DNA of 64,000 nucleotides from contig PKXU01000201.1 of assembly GCA_003132445.1 (NCBI GenBank), positions 62,001-126,000 of the forward strand, given 5' to 3'. Below, in pieces: positions 27,476 to 36,749 of the stretch; position 1 is the first letter of the stretch, and each line of letters starts with the position of its first letter. Both the position numbers and the translations under genes were made by a program. Source of the DNA: Acidobacteriaceae bacterium (GTDB taxonomy: Bacteria > Acidobacteriota > Terriglobia > Terriglobales > Acidobacteriaceae). Below the pieces are notes generated by a model. The model was given only the letters and a program-made list of their open reading frames with translations, ran no database searches and had not been told where the DNA came from.

Positions 27476-28717
27476 ATGTTGCATGATCTGCTCCAGGAAG
27501 CGTACGGCGCCATGCGGCACAATCGCCGCCGCACGGCGCTCACCATGCTGGGCATGGCCTGGGGCATTGCCACCGTAGTTATGCTGCTTGCGTACGGCGA
27601 TGGTTTTGGCCGGGCCTGCGCCAACATTTTTGCCAACTTCGGCACCAAGCTGGTCATCGTGGTGCCAGGTCGCACTTCCATGCAGGCAGGCGGGCAGAAA
27701 GCGGGAGTCCTCGTCCGCTTCACTCAGGACGACGTGGAAGCGCTGACTACGAACCTTCCCCAGATCACGCATATCACTCCCGAGGTCAGCAAGCAGGCCA
27801 GCGTCCAATATGACACCAGAATTTTCACCTGGGCGGTCACCGGAAATTATCCCAACGTGTTTGACGTTCGCTCCCTCAAACTCGATCAAGGTCGTTTCTA
27901 CAATCCGGAAGATGAAATTCAGCGCGCTCACGTCGCGGTGATCGGTTCGGAGGCGAAGGAGAAGCTGTTTTCCGGTCGCAACGCGCTGGGCGAACACATC
28001 CGGCTCGACGGCCTGAGCTTTGAAGTCATCGGCGTTCTGAGCGCCAAGATGCAGGAAGGAAACGATGACATTAACCGCGTGGTGTACGTGCCGTTCAGCA
28101 CCATGAGCGAGCTGAAAAATACGCATTATCTGGACAGCATCTGGTTCACCTATCAGACTCCGGAGTACGAGAGCCTGGAACAGACGGTGCGCACCATCAT
28201 GGCGACGCAGCACAAGTTCAGCCAGACGGATCGGCAAGCGGTAGAAGTATTCAACCTGATGACGCAGGTTCATCAGTTCGAAATTATTACGCTTGGGCTA
28301 AAGGTCCTGATGGGTTTCATCGGCACGCTGACGCTGGGCATTGGCGGCGTGGGCCTGATGAATATCATGCTGGTATCGGTGACGCAGCGCACGCGGGAGA
28401 TTGGCGTGCAGAAGGCGCTCGGCGCTCGGCGGCGCTACATCCTCTTCCAGTTTCTTGCCGAGGCGCTGACCATCACCTTCATCGGCGGCGTGCTCGGAGT
28501 GCTGCTGGCGTACCTCGTAGCCATTTCGGTGGGAAGGCTTACGTTGTACAGCGCTTTTGCGAAGAATGGAGAAGCCGGCGACATCCGGCTGATCATCGCT
28601 CCCGGAACGCTGATCGCGTCTACACTCATCCTCGGCGCCGTTGGCCTCATCAGCGGCATGATTCCCGCGTTCCGCGCGTCGCGGCTGAATCCGATCGAGG
28701 CATTGCGTCACGAGTAG
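27476..28717 (+). CDS. ABC transporter permease, MacB/FtsX type (2)
   Basis: 413 aa paralogue of the preceding gene with the same layout: N-terminal helix (TALTMLGMAWGIATVVMLLA), periplasmic MacB-PCD-like domain with GRFYNPEDEIQRAHVAVIGS, three C-terminal helices, VTQRTREIGVQKALGARRR and the end NPIEALRHE. Together the two would form a heterodimeric permease working with a MacB-type ATPase encoded elsewhere. Substrate unknown. Confidence 0.88.
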   Translation: MLHDLLQEAYGAMRHNRRRTALTMLGMAWGIATVVMLLAYGDGFGRACANIFANFGTKLVIVVPGRTSMQAGGQKAGVLVRFTQDDVEALTTNLPQITHITPEVSKQASVQYDTRIFTWAVTGNYPNVFDVRSLKLDQGRFYNPEDEIQRAHVAVIGSEAKEKLFSGRNALGEHIRLDGLSFEVIGVLSAKMQEGNDDINRVVYVPFSTMSELKNTHYLDSIWFTYQTPEYESLEQTVRTIMATQHKFSQTDRQAVEVFNLMTQVHQFEIITLGLKVLMGFIGTLTLGIGGVGLMNIMLVSVTQRTREIGVQKALGARRRYILFQFLAEALTITFIGGVLGVLLAYLVAISVGRLTLYSAFAKNGEAGDIRLIIAPGTLIASTLILGAVGLISGMIPAFRASRLNPIEALRHE

Positions 28718-28933
28718 TTCCAATGGAGGCGTCTCAGCGATGGCGCTGTTAGCCCAACCGGGCGTACAATGCCCTCCGTTTTCGATCTAAGGCGGGATCT
28801 TAGGCAATCTCTCATCCTAATCTTTGCGATCAACACGGCAGCTGGCACACCGCGTCCTACACCGTCCCGCAAAAGGTTGGGCTTCCGCTGCAAGGGATCG
28901 GTCTCGTCTCGTTCCTCAAGGAGGGGACTCTTG

Positions 28934-30187
28934 ATGCAACTTGCCAAACGAATGACGGTTTTGTGTTTGTTTGCGTGCGTTACCTGTTCTGCTCGACAAG
29001 TGGCCAATCCAACCGGAATGAGAGACCACGAGCAGGGGCAAGTCTCCCTACACCTAGAAAGGAGCGAGACGCCAGCCGCTCGGGGACACGGCACGATCGT
29101 GGTGGTTGTAGCCGCAAAAAACGGCTACGCTCTGGCCGCTGACAGTCGGCTGACCTTAAGTAACAGCAGTGGAGAGGTTGTAGGTAGAAGAGACGATGGC
29201 CAGAAGTCATTTCCCGTTGGGAAAATCACCGCGTGCGTAGTTGCGGGCAACGTCAGTTCCACTGCACCGGGGGATGGCTTCGTGCTTGAAGCGTCCGTTG
29301 CCAGAGAGATGGAGTCTCAAAATCAAGTCCTGAGGCGCAATAGCAGGCTCGCTGAATACATGGATGCCCGTGAGTTCGCTAGCTTATTTCAAGACCGTCT
29401 CTTCACTGTCATTTTGGGATTGCTAGACGCCCAGGTCACTCATCTGCAGAATCCGGTTTTTGGAATGAGTGCCGTTTCATTCCGGCCCGACGGGACTAGG
29501 CAATGGGTGAGTTACTACCAAGACTTCACCGTAGAAGCCGACTTTGCTGGCCGCAAGTATTTCTCGCCCGGAAAAATTACTCCAATTCCCGAACCGGCGT
29601 CGCAGGTTGTGGCCATCGGCGCAGCGTCGTCAATGGTATACGGAGTAACATCGCTTGATCGGCCAACCGACGCAATTCCGTTTACCACCACTCACATTAT
29701 GCGTCGTTATTTCGAGCTTAAGAAAGGCGGTCACCTGGAGGAGCTTTCGCTATTAGAAGCCCAGCGATTGGCCGCCGGCTTGGTTGAAGATGCTGTAAGG
29801 CGCGCCCCCGAAGAGGACGGAGTTGGTGGGCCTATTGATCTCGCGACACTTTCAGCCGACGGCTTCCGCTGGATTGCTCAAAAGCAAAACGTTGCACCGC
29901 TAACGCCGATGTTTAAGTCACGTTACACAAATTATTTTGCTGACAGCAATGGTCCCCAGCCTCTCGACGGCTTCGAGTGCGTGCGCTGCACATTTCGCAA
30001 CCAGACTTTCACCTTTAAGGGCAATGCCGACTTTAGGTTAGTTCAGCCTATTTTTAGGGACGAATGCGAAGTGAAATTGGATGCCAACGCTAAATACAGA
30101 AAGCCGCAAGCCGTCGATCAAATTAGGCGGGTGATGGGTAGCAGTTGCAAGGTAACGGAGCTACCTGCCCAGCGGTATGGAAGATGA
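28934..30187 (+). CDS. Exported proteasome-type Ntn-hydrolase-like protein
   Basis: 417 aa. ATG 28934 has a strong AAGGAGGGG 8 bases upstream. N-terminal signal (MQLAKRMTVLCLFACVTCSA; a lipobox at LFAC is possible), a propeptide to about residue 53, then GHGTIVVVVAAKNGYALAAD-SRL. Counting Thr54 as 1, Asp70 is exactly position 17, and a Lys (GQKSFPVGKI) lies a few residues past position 33; the residue before Thr54 is Gly, the usual G/T autocleavage site of proteasome beta subunits. VVAGNVSST follows. The C-terminal 250 aa are not recognised. An exported member of this fold is unusual; substrate unknown. Confidence 0.6.
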   Translation: MQLAKRMTVLCLFACVTCSARQVANPTGMRDHEQGQVSLHLERSETPAARGHGTIVVVVAAKNGYALAADSRLTLSNSSGEVVGRRDDGQKSFPVGKITACVVAGNVSSTAPGDGFVLEASVAREMESQNQVLRRNSRLAEYMDAREFASLFQDRLFTVILGLLDAQVTHLQNPVFGMSAVSFRPDGTRQWVSYYQDFTVEADFAGRKYFSPGKITPIPEPASQVVAIGAASSMVYGVTSLDRPTDAIPFTTTHIMRRYFELKKGGHLEELSLLEAQRLAAGLVEDAVRRAPEEDGVGGPIDLATLSADGFRWIAQKQNVAPLTPMFKSRYTNYFADSNGPQPLDGFECVRCTFRNQTFTFKGNADFRLVQPIFRDECEVKLDANAKYRKPQAVDQIRRVMGSSCKVTELPAQRYGR

Positions 30188-30239
30188 AAGCCGCCATCGC
30201 CGTTACTCGGACGATTTCTACTCAAATGCTGGCCATCTC

Positions 30240-31667
30240 CTATATGTCGTAGTACAACGCGAACTCGTAAGGGTGCGGACGCTGGCGGATGGCGTCGACT
30301 TCGTTTGAGCGCTTGTAATCGACGTACGTCCGCAGGAGTTCCTCGGTGAAGACGTCGCCCTTCAGCAGGAACGCGTGATCGCGCTCCAGCGCATCGAGCG
30401 CTTCTTCCAGCGAGCCGGGGATGGAGGGAACGCTTGACAGTGCCTCGGGGTCGAGTTCGTAGATGTCTTTATCCAGTGGCGGGCCGGGGTCCATCTTGTT
30501 TTCGATGCCGTCGAGTCCGGCCAGCAGCATAGCGGAGAAGGCCAGATACGGATTGCAACTCGGGTCGGGAGGGCGAAACTCGACGCGCTTGGCTTTGGGA
30601 GCGATCGAATGCATGGGAATGCGGCAGGCAACGGAGCGATTGCGGCGCGAGTAAGCCAGATTAACCGGCGCTTCGAATCCAGGCGCTTCAACTCCGGAAA
30701 CGAGGCGCTTGTAGGAATTCGTGCTGGGGGCGATGATCGCTGAAAGTGCAGGGCCATGCTTGATCAGGCCGCCGACGTACCAGAGCGCCAGCTGAGACAA
30801 CCCTGCATATCCGTCGCCCGCAAATAGCGGTTCGCCGTCCTTCCATAGCGACTGGTGAGTGTGCATGCCGCTTCCGTTGTCGCCAAAAATGGGCTTGGGC
30901 ATGAACGTCACCGTTTTGCCTTCCAGGTTGGCGACATTTTTCACAACATATTTAAAGAGCAGCATCTTGTCGGCTGAGCGCAGCAGCGAGTCGAACTTCA
31001 AATCAATTTCCGTTTGACCGCCGCTAGCCACTTCGTGGTGATGACATTCCACGTCCAGGCCACAGGCTTGCATGGTGAGCATCATCTCGGAGCGCAGGTC
31101 CTGATAATGGTCGGTGGGCGCGACCGGGAAATAACCTTCGCGGTGACGCGGACGATACCCCAGATTGTTCTCTTCCCTGCCGGAATTCCAGCGTCCTTCC
31201 TCAGCATCGATGTAATAAAAACCGTACTGCTCGCGCTGATCAAAGCGCACGTTGTCGAAGATAAAAAATTCAGCCTCCGCGCCGAAATAAGCCGTGTCCG
31301 CAATGCCGGTTGCAGTCAGGTATATTTCGGCCTTTCTCGCGATGTAGCGGGGGTCGCGGTCATAACGCTGTTTGGTGACGGGATCGACCACGTCGCAGAC
31401 CAGCACCAGCGTGGGAACTGAGGTGAAGGGATCGAGCAGATGAAAATTCGCATCCGGCTTAAGTAGCATGTCGCTTTCGTGGATGCCCGCCCAGCCGCGG
31501 ATGGATGAGCCGTCAATGCCGAACCCCTCTTCGAAGCTGGATTCCGTCAGTTGTGCGATGGGATACGAGACATGATGCCAGAGGCCGGGAATATCGGTGA
31601 AACGCAGGTCGAGAATCTTCGCGTCATACTTCTTCGCGAACGCCAGAACGGTCTTGGCATCAGCCAT
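30240..31667 (-). CDS. glnA: Glutamine synthetase type I
   Basis: 475 aa. Makes glutamine from glutamate and ammonia with ATP. Landmarks: [72 protein letters not shown], the ATP/Glu loop ([17 protein letters not shown]), [19 protein letters not shown]. The adenylylation tyrosine is conserved in [13 protein letters not shown] 31667 ([13 protein letters not shown]) with GAGGAG upstream. Divergent from the LysR gene. Confidence 0.96.
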   Translation of the reverse strand: MADAKTVLAFAKKYDAKILDLRFTDIPGLWHHVSYPIAQLTESSFEEGFGIDGSSIRGWAGIHESDMLLKPDANFHLLDPFTSVPTLVLVCDVVDPVTKQRYDRDPRYIARKAEIYLTATGIADTAYFGAEAEFFIFDNVRFDQREQYGFYYIDAEEGRWNSGREENNLGYRPRHREGYFPVAPTDHYQDLRSEMMLTMQACGLDVECHHHEVASGGQTEIDLKFDSLLRSADKMLLFKYVVKNVANLEGKTVTFMPKPIFGDNGSGMHTHQSLWKDGEPLFAGDGYAGLSQLALWYVGGLIKHGPALSAIIAPSTNSYKRLVSGVEAPGFEAPVNLAYSRRNRSVACRIPMHSIAPKAKRVEFRPPDPSCNPYLAFSAMLLAGLDGIENKMDPGPPLDKDIYELDPEALSSVPSIPGSLEEALDALERDHAFLLKGDVFTEELLRTYVDYKRSNEVDAIRQRPHPYEFALYYDI

Positions 31668-31865
31668 TAAAAAAACTCCTCTGCGGGAACGCAATCTGTT
31701 CGGAAATTTCGCGAGCGCCGACTTACAGTCCGGTACCCAGCAGGCTGCTACAATCGGTCGCGTTGTGCAGACCGAGGAGTGTAAAGCCAGTGGCCGAGGC
31801 TGGCAATTCGATTGTTCTTATAGCGGGGATAACGCGACTTTATACTGAAGTCGACGAAAAGCTTA

Positions 31866-31947
31866 AACCACAGAGGACACGGAGGAACACGGCTAATGCT
31901 TTTCGTTTTCTGTTCCTCTGTGAGACCCTGTGCCCCCCTGTGGTTCA
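31866..31947. repeat. Imperfect inverted repeat, CCACAGAGG type
   Basis: Left arm ACCACAGAGGACACGGAGG (31867-31885) and right arm TTCCTCTGTG...CCCCTGTGGTTC (31912-31947) are imperfect reverse complements. Located in the intergenic region between glnA and the LysR gene; may be an RNA hairpin or a mobile repeat unit. Confidence 0.7.
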
Positions 31948-31968
31948 GGTGTAGTGCTCGTCTGTCTT

Positions 31969-32880
31969 ATGGACTTCGATCAGCTCGAAACTTTTCTTGA
32001 AGTGGCGCGGCACGCGTCGTTTTCGCGCGCGGCGGAGAAACGTTTTCGCACGCAGCCTGCCATTTCGTCGCAAATTCGCGGGCTAGAAGAAGAAGTCGGC
32101 GCCAAACTGTTCGATCGCTCGGGCGGCAAAGTGTCGCTTACGGCCGCGGGCAAGGCGTTTCAAAAATATGTAGAGGAAACGCTCGACGCCCGCAAGGCAA
32201 TGCTGGTTTCCATTGCCGAGATGGAGCGCATTCCACGCGGCGAGATTATTGTGGGCGCGAACGAAGGCACCTGCCTGCACATCTTGCCCTATGTTTTTGC
32301 CGACTTCAAGAAGCAGTATCCCGATGTTTCGGTGAACATCAAGCGAGCCGATTACGGCAAGATTCTCGAATCCATTATCGACAACTCAGTCGATTTCGGC
32401 GTCATTTCCCTTCCCGTCACCGATACTCGGCTGACCGTGGTTCTTATCCATCGCGATGAATTGATCGTGATTGCGCCTCCGCAACATCCGCTGGGAAAAT
32501 TAAAGTTGGCCACTATTGCCGATGTGGCAAAGTTTCCGCTGGTCGTGCCCAAGGCCGGGCATACGCGAGACGCCATTGAGCAACTTTTTCACGAGCGGCG
32601 ATTGAAGCCGAACTTCACCATGGAACTCGATTCAAGCGAACTGCTGAAGCGTTTCGTGGCGGCCGACGTTGGCGTCGGCTTCATTGCCCGATCGAACGTG
32701 GAAGAAGATGTTCGCGCCAAGGTTCTGGCCGCGATTCCCATTGCCGACGCGCAGGTGCGCCGCGACTTGGCGCTGGTTTTCCGCAAAGATAAGGCTCTCA
32801 GCCGCGCCGCGCTCGCTTTCATTGACATCGCGGTAAAGCACAAATCTACGGAAGAATTGGTGCATACCCCAAGTCGGTGA
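31969..32880 (+). CDS. LysR-family transcriptional regulator
   Basis: 303 aa. N-terminal winged helix (MDFDQLETFLEVARHASFSR, then AAEKRFRTQPAISSQIRGLE and KLFDRSGGKVSLTAAGK) and a substrate-binding domain from about residue 90 (IIVGANEGTCLHILPYVFAD, DFGVISLPV, VGVGFIARSNV). Resembles CysB/CbbR-type regulators but the effector cannot be told. Divergent from glnA, separated by the CCACAGAGG inverted repeat, so it may regulate itself or glnA. Confidence 0.88.
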   Translation: MDFDQLETFLEVARHASFSRAAEKRFRTQPAISSQIRGLEEEVGAKLFDRSGGKVSLTAAGKAFQKYVEETLDARKAMLVSIAEMERIPRGEIIVGANEGTCLHILPYVFADFKKQYPDVSVNIKRADYGKILESIIDNSVDFGVISLPVTDTRLTVVLIHRDELIVIAPPQHPLGKLKLATIADVAKFPLVVPKAGHTRDAIEQLFHERRLKPNFTMELDSSELLKRFVAADVGVGFIARSNVEEDVRAKVLAAIPIADAQVRRDLALVFRKDKALSRAALAFIDIAVKHKSTEELVHTPSR

Positions 32881-32888
32881 CTTAGTCG

Positions 32889-34268
32889 ATGGTGATCCAG
32901 TCAATGATCAAGGCGACCTGCCCACTTCTTTTTCTGGCGATTTTGCTCGCGAGCGCGGCAAGCGTGGGCCAGGCAGCGTCGGCGCAGAAGCCTCTAGCGC
33001 AAATGCCAGCCTCCGAGCGAAAGTTGATTGCAATCAAAGTAATCGGAAGCAAACGCTATTCCGAGCAGGCCATTGCCGCCGCGACTGGGCTGCAAATCGG
33101 CGCCGCTGTCGATGACGACGATTTCAAAAGAGCTGCGCGCCGCCTCGGCGACATGGGAGTCTTTACCGAAATCGGCTACACCTTTTCGTACTCGTCCGCG
33201 GGAACGAAGCTGGAATTGAAGGTTACGGATACCGCGAAATTCGTTCCCGCACACTTCCAAGATTTCGTCTGGTTTTCCGATGCCGAACTCCGCCAGCGAA
33301 TCCAGCAACACGCCCCGCTCTTCGATGGAGAATTGCCCATCTTCGGGCGCTTGGCCGATGAGGTTTCTGACGTGCTTCAGGCTCTCCTGGTCGAAAACTC
33401 AATCCCGGGGCACGTTGAATTCGTGCGGGCGGGCAAAACTGATGGTCCCGTGGAGTCAATTAATTATCGCGTGAACGATGTTCTCATCCAGGTTCGGAAC
33501 ATCGAGTTCACTGGCGCTGCACCCGATGATGTTCCCGCCCTCAAAGAGGCCGGTGAACGGCTTCCCGACCACGAGTATTCCCGCACCCGCCTCAACCAGT
33601 TGGTTCAGAAACAACTTATTCCGATCTATTACGAGCGGGGATACTTGAAGGCACAGTTCGGCGAGCCGCAACCGAAAGTCGTAAAGTTGCCGTCCGCCGA
33701 AACCCCTGCCGCCGAAACCGAAAATGGGCCGCGCAACCAGACCGTTGTCGACGTAACGTTTGCGGTTACTCCCGGCCCGCAGTACAGGTTGAAAAGTCTG
33801 GAGTGGTCCGGCAATCATGTGTTCGCTACCGAGATGCTGCAGAAGATGGTTCGCGCCGAGGCCGGCAAACCAGCCAATACGATCCGGCTAGGTGACAATT
33901 TGAAGGACATTCAGAAGCTCTACGGATCGCGCGGATTTCTTACCTGTACGATCAAGCCAGAGGCGAGCTTTGACGATGCCACGGGAACAGTTGCAATCCG
34001 CCTCGATGTGACCGAAGGGTCGGTTTTTCATATGGGCGAACTCGAGTTTCGGGGCCTCGACAATAGCCTTACAGCAAAGCTTCGCAACGCCTGGAAGCTG
34101 CGCCCAGGAGACGTTTACGACTCCACGTACCTCAGCGAATATCTGCCCGCGGCCCACAAGCTACTTCCAGCGACCTTGGATTGGGAGGTAGCGTCGCACG
34201 TGACTGCCAACGTCCGCGACAAGACCGTCGACATCGATCTTATCTACTCGGTGAAGGCCCCGAAATAG
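32889..34268 (+). CDS. Exported POTRA-repeat protein lacking a beta-barrel
   Basis: 459 aa. Signal peptide about 1-32, then tandem POTRA-like modules: LIAIKVIGSKRYSEQAIAAA (1), FQDFVWFSDAELRQRIQQHA (2), VRNIEFTGAAPDDVPALKEA (3), YRLKSLEWSGNHVFATEMLQ (4) and FHMGELEFRGLDNSLTAKLR (5). The protein stops after the last module without the 16-stranded Omp85 barrel or its RGF motif. It could be a soluble BamA/TamA-like chaperone or a truncated relative. Starts 8 bp after the LysR stop, so probably co-transcribed. Confidence 0.75.
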   Translation: MVIQSMIKATCPLLFLAILLASAASVGQAASAQKPLAQMPASERKLIAIKVIGSKRYSEQAIAAATGLQIGAAVDDDDFKRAARRLGDMGVFTEIGYTFSYSSAGTKLELKVTDTAKFVPAHFQDFVWFSDAELRQRIQQHAPLFDGELPIFGRLADEVSDVLQALLVENSIPGHVEFVRAGKTDGPVESINYRVNDVLIQVRNIEFTGAAPDDVPALKEAGERLPDHEYSRTRLNQLVQKQLIPIYYERGYLKAQFGEPQPKVVKLPSAETPAAETENGPRNQTVVDVTFAVTPGPQYRLKSLEWSGNHVFATEMLQKMVRAEAGKPANTIRLGDNLKDIQKLYGSRGFLTCTIKPEASFDDATGTVAIRLDVTEGSVFHMGELEFRGLDNSLTAKLRNAWKLRPGDVYDSTYLSEYLPAAHKLLPATLDWEVASHVTANVRDKTVDIDLIYSVKAPK

Positions 34269-34380
34269 GGGCCGCGCCGGGCACGCCCGGTTTCGATTTA
34301 TTCTCCTACAAGGCCGTCATCCCGAGGCGCGGCGTACTTCAGCCGCGCGAGGTATCTCCCATAGATTCGACCAGTGGGAG

Positions 34381-34480
34381 ATCCCTTCGACTTCATCTCA
34401 GGGCAGGCTCTTCGTTCCGCCTGCTGCACTCAGAATCACCCGGACCGTCGACCGAAAAATTCAAATTGAGCCGTCACCTT
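34381..34480. repeat. Dispersed intergenic repeat block
   Basis: 34381-34409 contains the reverse complement of CCTGCCCTGAG-x3-AGTCGAAGG, also present at 38831-38856. 34460-34473 carries TTCAAATTGAGCCG, present also at 22185-22198. The whole 34269-34640 interval shows no convincing gene. Confidence 0.6.
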
Positions 34481-34651
34481 CCGTCGGACACGCCCAGGAG
34501 GGTCCAGTGCTTGTTCGGTTTTTGGAACAGTTTCATCGCACCTTTCGTGCAGCGCAATTCGTCGGGTAGTCTGAGCTTGCTTTATACGTACTAATCTTTG
34601 CGGCAACCAAGGCTTGGCCCGGGCCCTCCCCCCTAAGAAAATCCGGGCGTC

Positions 34652-34685
34652 AGCGGGGACGCGCGCCAGCGCTCCCCGCTTTTTC
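34652..34685 (+). terminator. Rho-independent terminator (orphan)
   Basis: AGCGGGGA (34652-34659) pairs with TCCCCGCT (34673-34680), followed by TTTTCC. It is about 380 bp downstream of the POTRA gene and ahead of the next gene, so it could end the POTRA transcript or a small RNA in between. Confidence 0.7.
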
Positions 34686-34791
34686 CTTGCTCACGCTCAC
34701 AATAACCTGTAACTTCTTGTGCGATAACTCATCCTCTAGGCGAGGGCTGCACCGGCATTGCTCGGACGGCGGTCCACAAGGAGAATCCACG

Positions 34792-35145
34792 ATGAACACA
34801 CGAGTTTGGAAGGCAGGGCTTTTTCTATTAAGCCTGATTATGATCGTAGGTCTAAGTGTCTCGGCTGTGTTCGCCGCCAGAGCACAGACATTCACGGGAA
34901 CGGTAAGCGACTCCATGTGCGGCGCCAAACATGCGATGCCGGGAAACGACGCGGCGTGTACCCGCGCCTGCGTCAGCAAGGGATCGAAGTACGCTCTCGT
35001 ATCAGGCGATAAGGTCTATACGCTCGACACCAGCGACAAAACAGCTTTGGCGACTCTCGACAAGAACGCTGGAGCCAAAGTCACTGTTACTGGAACCGAA
35101 AAAGACAATACCATCACAGTCACGCGTGTTACCGCCGCTCCCTGA
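34792..35145 (+). CDS. Small secreted cysteine-patterned protein, second copy
   Basis: 117 aa paralogue of the 4661-4990 product. Signal peptide (MNTRVWKAGLFLLSLIMIVG to VFAARA), mature part GTVSDSMCGAKHAMPGNDAA-CTRACVSKGSKYALVSGDKV and a Thr-rich beta C-terminus (GAKVTVTGTEKDNTITVTRV). Three Cys in the same spacing as in its paralogue. ATG 34792 follows AAGGAGAAT. Function unknown. Confidence 0.7.
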   Translation: MNTRVWKAGLFLLSLIMIVGLSVSAVFAARAQTFTGTVSDSMCGAKHAMPGNDAACTRACVSKGSKYALVSGDKVYTLDTSDKTALATLDKNAGAKVTVTGTEKDNTITVTRVTAAP

Positions 35146-35315
35146 CGCGCAACCTGTTCGCGCAGCCGTGGGACACGCTTCCGTTTCTTCCGTAGTCTCT
35201 TCAGCGCTCCCGCATTTTTTTTTACTCATCCCGTAAATTCATACTTCCTTTACAAAACATTGTGTTAGATTGTGCATTCTTAACACTCACTTTCTCTTTT
35301 TGGAGGATCACCGAA

Positions 35316-35873
35316 TTGGGCAAAGACATGGTTCCGAAGCGGATTTTCTTTACCAAGGGAGTGGGGAAACACCGCGAGCGGCTGACTTCGTTTGAATTGG
35401 CGTTGCGTGACGCTGGAATTGCTGCCCAAAATCTGGTGAGAGTTTCGTCGATCTTCCCGCCCAACTGCAAGCTGCTCGCCCGCAAAGAAGGTGTGAAATA
35501 CCTGCATCCTGGAGAAGTGGTTTTCGCCGTCGTCGCGGAAAACTCCACGCGCGAGCCGCATCGCTTGCTGGCGTCGTCGATCGGCGTGGCCATTCCCGCC
35601 GACCGCAACACCTACGGTTATCTGAGCGAGCATCACTCTTTCGGCGAGACCGAAGACGCCGCCGGAGAGTACGCCGAGGAGCTCGCCGCGGAAATGCTCG
35701 CCACCACCCTAAACGTGGAATTCGATCCCGACCGCTCCTGGGATGAGAAAAAGCAGATCTACCGCCTTTCCAACAAAATCGTGCGCACCGCCAACGTGAC
35801 CCAATCTGCGGTGGGCGACAAGCGCGGCTTGTGGACGACGGTCATTGCTTCGGCGGTGCTGATCTTCGACTAA
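35316..35873 (+). CDS. Pyruvoyl-dependent arginine decarboxylase
   Basis: 185 aa proenzyme that self-cleaves to a pyruvoyl enzyme converting arginine to agmatine, the first step of the polyamine route. Motif [13 protein letters not shown] contains the Ser-Ser cleavage site; [58 protein letters not shown] and the C-terminal [14 protein letters not shown] fit the PvlArgDC family. Start: TTG 35316 has TGGAGG (35301-35306) at ideal spacing; the next ATG (35328) is too far from it. Works with the agmatine deiminase and carbamoylputrescine amidase encoded 7-8 kb downstream. Confidence 0.9.
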   Translation: MGKDMVPKRIFFTKGVGKHRERLTSFELALRDAGIAAQNLVRVSSIFPPNCKLLARKEGVKYLHPGEVVFAVVAENSTREPHRLLASSIGVAIPADRNTYGYLSEHHSFGETEDAAGEYAEELAAEMLATTLNVEFDPDRSWDEKKQIYRLSNKIVRTANVTQSAVGDKRGLWTTVIASAVLIFD

Positions 35874-36135
35874 TCGGGAATCGATTCCCGAATCAAGTGG
35901 CAGCCGTCCGACGCGTACAACGCAACAACAGAGGGTGCCCCACCTTTCGCGATTTTCGAAAGGTGGGTGTCGCAGACCTCGACGCCCTGCTCATCCGTCA
36001 AATATGTTGAGGGTCAGGTGGTGTCCTAAAGGATAGGCTACGGATGGCGCAAGGAAGTCGTATAAACAGCTACACAAATACCCGCCAGGACAATTAGAAT
36101 GACGATCCAATCCATCCAGTCGAGGTTTTGCAAGC

Positions 36136-36555
36136 GTGTTTTCCAACCGGAGATGGACGCAGGCTGCATTGGTTCTGAATCTCCTCGGAACCGTCGCGTT
36201 ATTCTACTCATTCCAAGCAACCTCCTCAAACTTTAGACTCGTGACCCACAAGACCGAGTCGGTTCTAGCAGGAGTTGAGGAAGAGTCGGCATTATGTGTA
36301 TACGGGCACGCCATGATGGTTGCCGGGAAGAACGGCGGTTGGAAAATTGGAGGCGGCTCATGTCCTGATTGGGAGCATGCCAAGGCTGCCGCTGTGGTAA
36401 ATATCGAACACCCGATGTTCGAAGGCTTGGGATTTACGTTAGTCATATTCGGATTTGCCCTCCAATATTTTGCTGTCCCGCAGCCCAAAACCGTTGCTCA
36501 AATGAGGGAAGAGCTGAAACGTATCAAGGCGGAGCAAAAGAAGCCCAAGACCTAA
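36136..36555 (+). CDS. Hypothetical membrane protein
   Basis: 139 aa, not recognised. N-terminal hydrophobic segment (AALVLNLLGTVALFYSFQ), a soluble loop with two Cys (ALCVYGHAMMVA, GGGSCPDWEH), a second membrane segment (GLGFTLVIFGFALQYFAV) and a charged coiled tail (MREELKRIKAEQKKPK). The topology is consistent. No strong ribosome site at ATG 36136. 35874-36135 holds no other gene. Confidence 0.5.
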   Translation: MFSNRRWTQAALVLNLLGTVALFYSFQATSSNFRLVTHKTESVLAGVEEESALCVYGHAMMVAGKNGGWKIGGGSCPDWEHAKAAAVVNIEHPMFEGLGFTLVIFGFALQYFAVPQPKTVAQMREELKRIKAEQKKPKT

Positions 36556-36733
36556 TTGATACCTTCGCACAGGTCTACACCTTACGTCTGTGACGAGCGA
36601 CCATTGTCCGGCTGTGGGAAAACAACGCACTGCTAGGACACCACCGAGGATCACGCGCATCCTTTTTCCACAACCTTCCACAGCGAAAAAATCTAGTTCT
36701 TGTGACGAACAACCTTTACTGAGAATTTCAGAA

Positions 36734-36749
36734 GGAGCAAGCTTGCTCC
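36734..36749. promoter_or_regulatory. Perfect 16-bp palindrome over a ribosome binding site
   Basis: GGAGCAAGCTTGCTCC is fully self-complementary, contains the putative Shine-Dalgarno AAGGAG, and ends directly against ATG 36750. It could be an operator or an RNA hairpin that hides the ribosome site of the short ORF behind it. Confidence 0.4.

Noticed and set aside
34181-34594. Plus-strand 137-codon open frame
   Set aside because: It overlaps the POTRA gene in another frame and runs through dispersed-repeat sequence; composition is not protein-like.
36038-36169. Minus-strand ORF with a hydrophobic C-terminal segment
   Set aside because: It overlaps the start of the better-supported plus-strand gene at 36136-36555, and no ribosome site precedes its ATG.
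36613-36685. DnaA-box-like strings (TTTTCCACA, CTGTGGGAAAA) as a replication origin
   Set aside because: Only two or three imperfect boxes, no dnaA, dnaN or gidA nearby, and the spacing is irregular.
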